NCBI GenBank assembly: GCA_019636475.1
Contig: JAHBXN010000015.1
Coordinates: 1-64,000, forward strand
Length of the DNA stretch: 64,000 nt
Direction: 5' to 3'
Origin: Phycisphaerae bacterium
Lineage (GTDB): Bacteria > Planctomycetota > Phycisphaerae > UBA1845 > UTPLA1
Position 1 is the stretch's first letter. Every line of letters begins with the position of its first letter. Under the pieces are notes generated by a model. It ran no database searches. It saw only the letters and a list, made by a program, of their open reading frames with translations, and was not told where the DNA came from. This document shows positions 61,276-64,000 of the stretch, in pieces. The position numbers were made by a program, and so were the translations under genes.

Positions 61276-62286
61276 CTAAGACTCGTCCTTCGGCCGGGAT
61301 TTCCATCGCCGATGGATCCAGAGGTACTGCCCCGGCGCTTCGCGTACCATGTCCTCGATCCCCTTCGTGTATTCCCGCGTGATCCACATCAGCGGATCGT
61401 CCTGCACAGCCCACTCTTCCGGGCGAATGATCCGCTGCACGCATATCTCATAGCGAAACCCTCGTCCGACGCGGCGCGCGCATCCGACAATGATCGGCAC
61501 GCTGTATTCCATCGCCAACAAGGCGATCGATTTGTAAGTGGACGCCTTGCGTCCAAAAAAATCAACGAACACGCCCTTTTTGCCCGCGTTCTGATCCGCA
61601 ATGAAACACAGCGCACCACCCGAATCGAGCACATCGGGGGCGGAACGGGTCGCGCCCTTTTTGTACAGGAGTGTCAGGCCGCTGGCTTCACGACGATCCA
61701 GTAGATAACGATTGATGTACTCATTATCCAGCGGGCGCATGACGGCAACGATGTCGAAACCGAGGATCGCGAGGACATATCCGAGCACTTCCCAGTTGCC
61801 GTAGTGACCGGTCAACATGATGCAGCCGCGCTTCTGAAGCAGAATTCGAAGAGCATCCTCAAGATTCCGAAGCTCCACATGACGGGACCAGGTCCAGACT
61901 GTCAGTTGCCGCGGAGTTCGAAGCACTTCGACAGCCAGCATGGCCAGATGCTGCATGCTGGACAGCGCGATCTCCGAAATCTGTTCGGACGCCATTTCAG
62001 GAAAGGATGTGCGAATGTGTTCCTCGGCGCGGCGACGGTGTTCGCGAAAGCGCACGAGGATCCGATTGCCGGCATTCGATAGCGAGACCAGCCATCGCAT
62101 CGAGCGATTTCGTGCCAACCAGTCGGGGATACGGCTTTCGGGAATCGCATACGGAAGATGAAACCATATCCGACCCAGCCCACGCATCATCCGCAACGAG
62201 GTCTCCATCGGCATCGCACCGATCACGATGGATACAAACCTGAGGACGAGATAAGTCGAGTAGTCGCCGAGCTTCTTTCTGTTCAT
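61276..62286 (-). CDS. lipid A biosynthesis acyltransferase (LpxL/HtrB family)
   Basis: A 336-residue membrane acyltransferase that adds a secondary acyl chain to a lipid A precursor. The catalytic motif is H161-Y-G-N-W-E166 (HxxxxE), preceded by ILLQKRGCIMLTG. The glycine-rich FIADQNAGKKGVFVDFFG and the late GQYLWIHRRWK are standard for the family. ATG 62286 is chosen because the longer frame to 62421 runs through an intrinsic terminator. Together with the MsbA-like gene it shows an LPS-type outer membrane. Confidence 0.92.
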   Translation of the reverse strand: MNRKKLGDYSTYLVLRFVSIVIGAMPMETSLRMMRGLGRIWFHLPYAIPESRIPDWLARNRSMRWLVSLSNAGNRILVRFREHRRRAEEHIRTSFPEMASEQISEIALSSMQHLAMLAVEVLRTPRQLTVWTWSRHVELRNLEDALRILLQKRGCIMLTGHYGNWEVLGYVLAILGFDIVAVMRPLDNEYINRYLLDRREASGLTLLYKKGATRSAPDVLDSGGALCFIADQNAGKKGVFVDFFGRKASTYKSIALLAMEYSVPIIVGCARRVGRGFRYEICVQRIIRPEEWAVQDDPLMWITREYTKGIEDMVREAPGQYLWIHRRWKSRPKDES

Positions 62287-62377
62287 CCGGGCCCATTCTA
62301 CGGATGAACGGGGACGGCGAAACCGGGCCGCTGAGTATCGGTCGTAGGCCGTCGCAATTGGGCCGACTGGGGTCTGT

Positions 62378-62415
62378 AAAAAAAACGGGAGGCCGGGTGG
62401 CGGTCCCGACCTCCC
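62378..62415 (-). terminator. intrinsic terminator of an unidentified minus-strand transcript
   Basis: On the minus strand the stem GGGAGG(T)CGGG/CCCG(G)CCTCCC closes a 7-base loop and is followed by a run of eight T. No gene is recognised upstream of it up to the mreC start. Confidence 0.9.
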
Positions 62416-62827
62416 AAGCAACCAAACGGAACGGTCATGGAAGAAGATGCCGACGTCCGAGCGTCAGTCATGAACCACTTTCAAACTAAGATTCGCGCAA
62501 CCATTTGGCAAATAGGTATTTAGAGTCTTCGCATCTAGCCCAGACCACCCATTTACACCAGTTTCCCTAATCCGGCGAATCCAGAAGCCTGGATGATGCG
62601 TGGGCTGGGACGGATATTGAGTCGTCCTTTGAACCAGTCGGTCGACCCCACCCCACTCAAATCGACTAACGCGCGGCGACCGGACTCGCAGACCGCACCC
62701 TATCGAGCAAACCGAGTGCGTCCGATCGAATCGGGCCGGAATGTTTGATCCACGCACAGTTGAACGCGCGCCGGTTTTTGCGCGGCGTCCCTCGTTCGAC
62801 AGACTGGCATCGGCAACACCAATGAAA
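62416..62827 (-). other. unassigned transcribed stretch upstream of the terminator
   Basis: A minus-strand open frame (62464-62859, 131 codons) crosses this region but its product is Arg-rich and resembles nothing known. The terminator at its end implies a transcript of about 400-450 bases. It could be a small protein gene or a noncoding RNA; RNase P RNA, tmRNA and SRP RNA signatures were not found. Confidence 0.35.
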
Positions 62828-62844
62828 GCGCGTATCATACGCGC
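62828..62844. promoter_or_regulatory. 17-bp palindrome abutting the mreC start codon
   Basis: GCGCGTAT-C-ATACGCGC ends at the base before the mreC ATG. Its centre contains TATCAT, a good -10 box that would place the transcription start at the ATG itself; TCGGCA 17 bases upstream is a weak -35. No Shine-Dalgarno site is present. The same centre reads TATGAT on the minus strand, so it may also serve the divergent transcript. Confidence 0.55.
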
Positions 62845-63816
62845 ATGCGTTTGAGTCAATACAAGCCATCGAAAAAAACTGTTTTCTGGTTGCTACTTGG
62901 ACTGTCGACCCTCAGTCTCATATTGCCTCCGCGAGCCACCGACGGCGCGCGACACGGCACTCAATTACTCGTTCCATTGCAGGATGTGGTCTATTTCCTG
63001 ACCTACCAGGGCGCTCGATCGATACGACGTGTCAGCGAGCCGGATCGAGAACTTCGCGAATATGTCGTGGCGCTGGAGAATCAAGTCGCATCCCAGGCCG
63101 GCCAGATTCTGCAACTCGAGGCGGAAAACGATGAACTCTCAGCACTTCGGACCAAGCGATTTCCGGATGCCCTGCATGCGAACGTCGTTGGACGTGACAT
63201 CGTCGAATGGCGTGACTCGCTCCTTCTTGAGCGAGGGGCGAACTCGAGCGTGAGTCCGCAGGATTGGGTGGCGTCGCGATTCTTCGTGAATCGCGGCACC
63301 GAAAATCGGGTCGACGCCGGCTGCGCGGTGATTTCCCGGGAGATCCTGCTCGGCCGTGTGGAGCAGGTCAGTCCATTTATGTCACGGGTCTGCCTTTTTA
63401 CAGATGTCGGCAGCGCGCCTTTGCGAGTACAGGTCGGCGGATTCGAAGCCGATCGATTTGTCGCCGTGGAATATCCGTGCAGCGTCAGCGGGCGCGGGCA
63501 TGGCGAAATGGTAATCCGAAACGTGGACTATCGTTTCATCGATCGGGAAGCCGGACTGCCTGAATCGTCAGATTCCAGCGAAGCGCCGATTCGTCCCGAT
63601 CGCACACGTGGCATTCGAGTGGGCGACCTCGTTTACAGCGCTCCCGGACAATTGGGACTCCCGGTGCCGATGATCGTCGGGCGTGTCAAGGAAATCGTCG
63701 AGGACCCGTCGCGCCGATTGGTAGCGGATGTGGTCGTCGAGCCGCCGATCAAAGTGGACGACATTCGCACCGTGAGTATCATCCCCCTCATCCGGATGGA
63801 TGTCGCAATGGATTGA
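62845..63816 (+). CDS. mreC: rod shape-determining protein MreC
   Basis: A 323-residue bitopic protein that links MreB to cell-wall synthases. An N-terminal helix (VFWLLLGLSTLSLILPP) is followed by a coiled coil (REYVVALENQVASQAGQILQLEAENDEL) and the two beta-barrel domains: ANVVGRDI, SPQDWVA, ISREILLGRVEQVSPFMSRVCLFTD and the late RVGDLVYSA...VPMIVGRVKEI. An insertion of ~25 residues (ESSDSSEAPIRPDRT region) lies in the second barrel. Confidence 0.92.
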   Translation: MRLSQYKPSKKTVFWLLLGLSTLSLILPPRATDGARHGTQLLVPLQDVVYFLTYQGARSIRRVSEPDRELREYVVALENQVASQAGQILQLEAENDELSALRTKRFPDALHANVVGRDIVEWRDSLLLERGANSSVSPQDWVASRFFVNRGTENRVDAGCAVISREILLGRVEQVSPFMSRVCLFTDVGSAPLRVQVGGFEADRFVAVEYPCSVSGRGHGEMVIRNVDYRFIDREAGLPESSDSSEAPIRPDRTRGIRVGDLVYSAPGQLGLPVPMIVGRVKEIVEDPSRRLVADVVVEPPIKVDDIRTVSIIPLIRMDVAMD

Positions 63817-63895
63817 TGAGAAAGGCTGAAGGTCGCGCGCCACACGCCAAACCCTTCGCGGGTGGGTGGTTCGAACCCCCATCGCAGCGTCACAA

Positions 63896-64000
63896 ATGCC
63901 ACGGATTATCATGGATCAGGATTTCGAGTCGATAGAGAATGCAGCATTCGGCGATGAAGACGGCGAAAGACGCCCGCGCCGCCCGAAACTGGACATCCTC
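63896..64000 (+). CDS. 5' end of an unidentified gene (runs off the window)
   Basis: An open frame from ATG 63896 (or ATG 63911) continues to the last base. The visible start, MDQDFESIENAAFGDEDGE followed by a basic RRPRRPK, is an acidic then basic tail typical of a membrane or DNA-binding protein's N-terminus. Position after mreC would fit mreD or a penicillin-binding protein, but nothing proves it. Confidence 0.4.
   Translation, partial: MPRIIMDQDFESIENAAFGDEDGERRPRRPKLDIL

Noticed and set aside
62287-62421. 45-codon N-terminal extension of the LpxL-type gene
   Set aside because: It reads through an intrinsic terminator and has no similarity to the family's N-terminus.
62560-62640. Resemblance to a tmRNA 5' end (TTCTGGATTCGCCGG on the minus strand)
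   Set aside because: No tRNA-like 3' half or tag-peptide frame is found before the terminator.
63841-63900. tRNA-like T-arm (GGTTCGAAC with flanking G and C runs)
   Set aside because: No acceptor, D-arm or anticodon stem can be folded around it; it is only a chance T-loop-like sequence.

Overview
The window looks like chromosomal DNA from a Gram-negative, respiring bacterium, most likely a planctomycete (PVC superphylum). This is an inference from gene content, not a search result. Supporting points are a very long GreA with an N-terminal extension like that of Chlamydia, an N-terminal zinc-ribbon membrane protein, a DUF2237 protein, an NHL-repeat secreted protein with a Cys/Arg-rich C-terminal tail, a high-GC sequence with many small divergent transcription units, and an outer-membrane/LPS signature (an LpxL-type acyltransferase beside an MsbA-type exporter) together with MreC. 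I saw no transposase, integrase, CRISPR array, rRNA or plasmid function.

Layout. 0.2-2.5 kb: a TIM-barrel isomerase and an alkaline-phosphatase-superfamily enzyme. 2.6-9.5 kb: a MacB/LolCDE-like exporter with one ATPase, four FtsX-type permeases in an A-B-A'-B' order and one HlyD-type adaptor. 9.8-13.1 kb: Tpx, thioredoxin, an ATP-grasp ligase and a zinc metallopeptidase. 13.2-17.4 kb: NuoD, an FAD dehydrogenase and a methyltransferase. 17.4-19.7 kb: an amino-acid ABC importer with a fused binding-protein/permease. 19.9-22.2 kb: an NHL-repeat secreted protein and a YbjQ-like membrane protein. 22.4-22.9 kb: a candidate structured RNA and tRNA-Glu(TTC), each with a clear intrinsic terminator. 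23-27 kb: small membrane proteins, a PLD-like protein, VanZ, RNase HI and a methyltransferase.

27.5-32.0 kb is a cbb3-oxidase operon: membrane protein, dihaem lipoprotein, CcoN, CcoO and two small membrane proteins, without a recognisable CcoP. A cysteine dioxygenase and a divergent sigma-54 activator follow. 34.1-39.4 kb holds a DUF2237/GNAT pair, a BlaI/BlaR1-type regulatory pair with its promoter and operators, and a lipoprotein. 39.6-45.8 kb holds a STAS protein, TsaB, a small lipoprotein, nuoCBA, the long GreA and the zinc-ribbon protein. 46.2-53.8 kb holds two overlapping amidohydrolases, a CocE-type hydrolase and an ABC-2 transporter. 53.9-57.7 kb holds an FHA-GAF-PP2C phosphatase and two secreted proteins. 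57.9-62.3 kb is an envelope-lipid block: an MsbA-like exporter with a PDZ-like periplasmic loop, a 48-residue membrane protein, a TPR-YggX fusion and an LpxL-type acyltransferase. The window ends with mreC and the start of another gene.

The best leads are the PDZ-containing lipid exporter beside the TPR-YggX protein, the structured RNA upstream of tRNA-Glu, the duplicated permease pair, a secreted Cys-rich gene whose best start is out of frame by exactly one dinucleotide repeat, and a palindromic, possibly leaderless mreC promoter opposite an unexplained terminated transcript.
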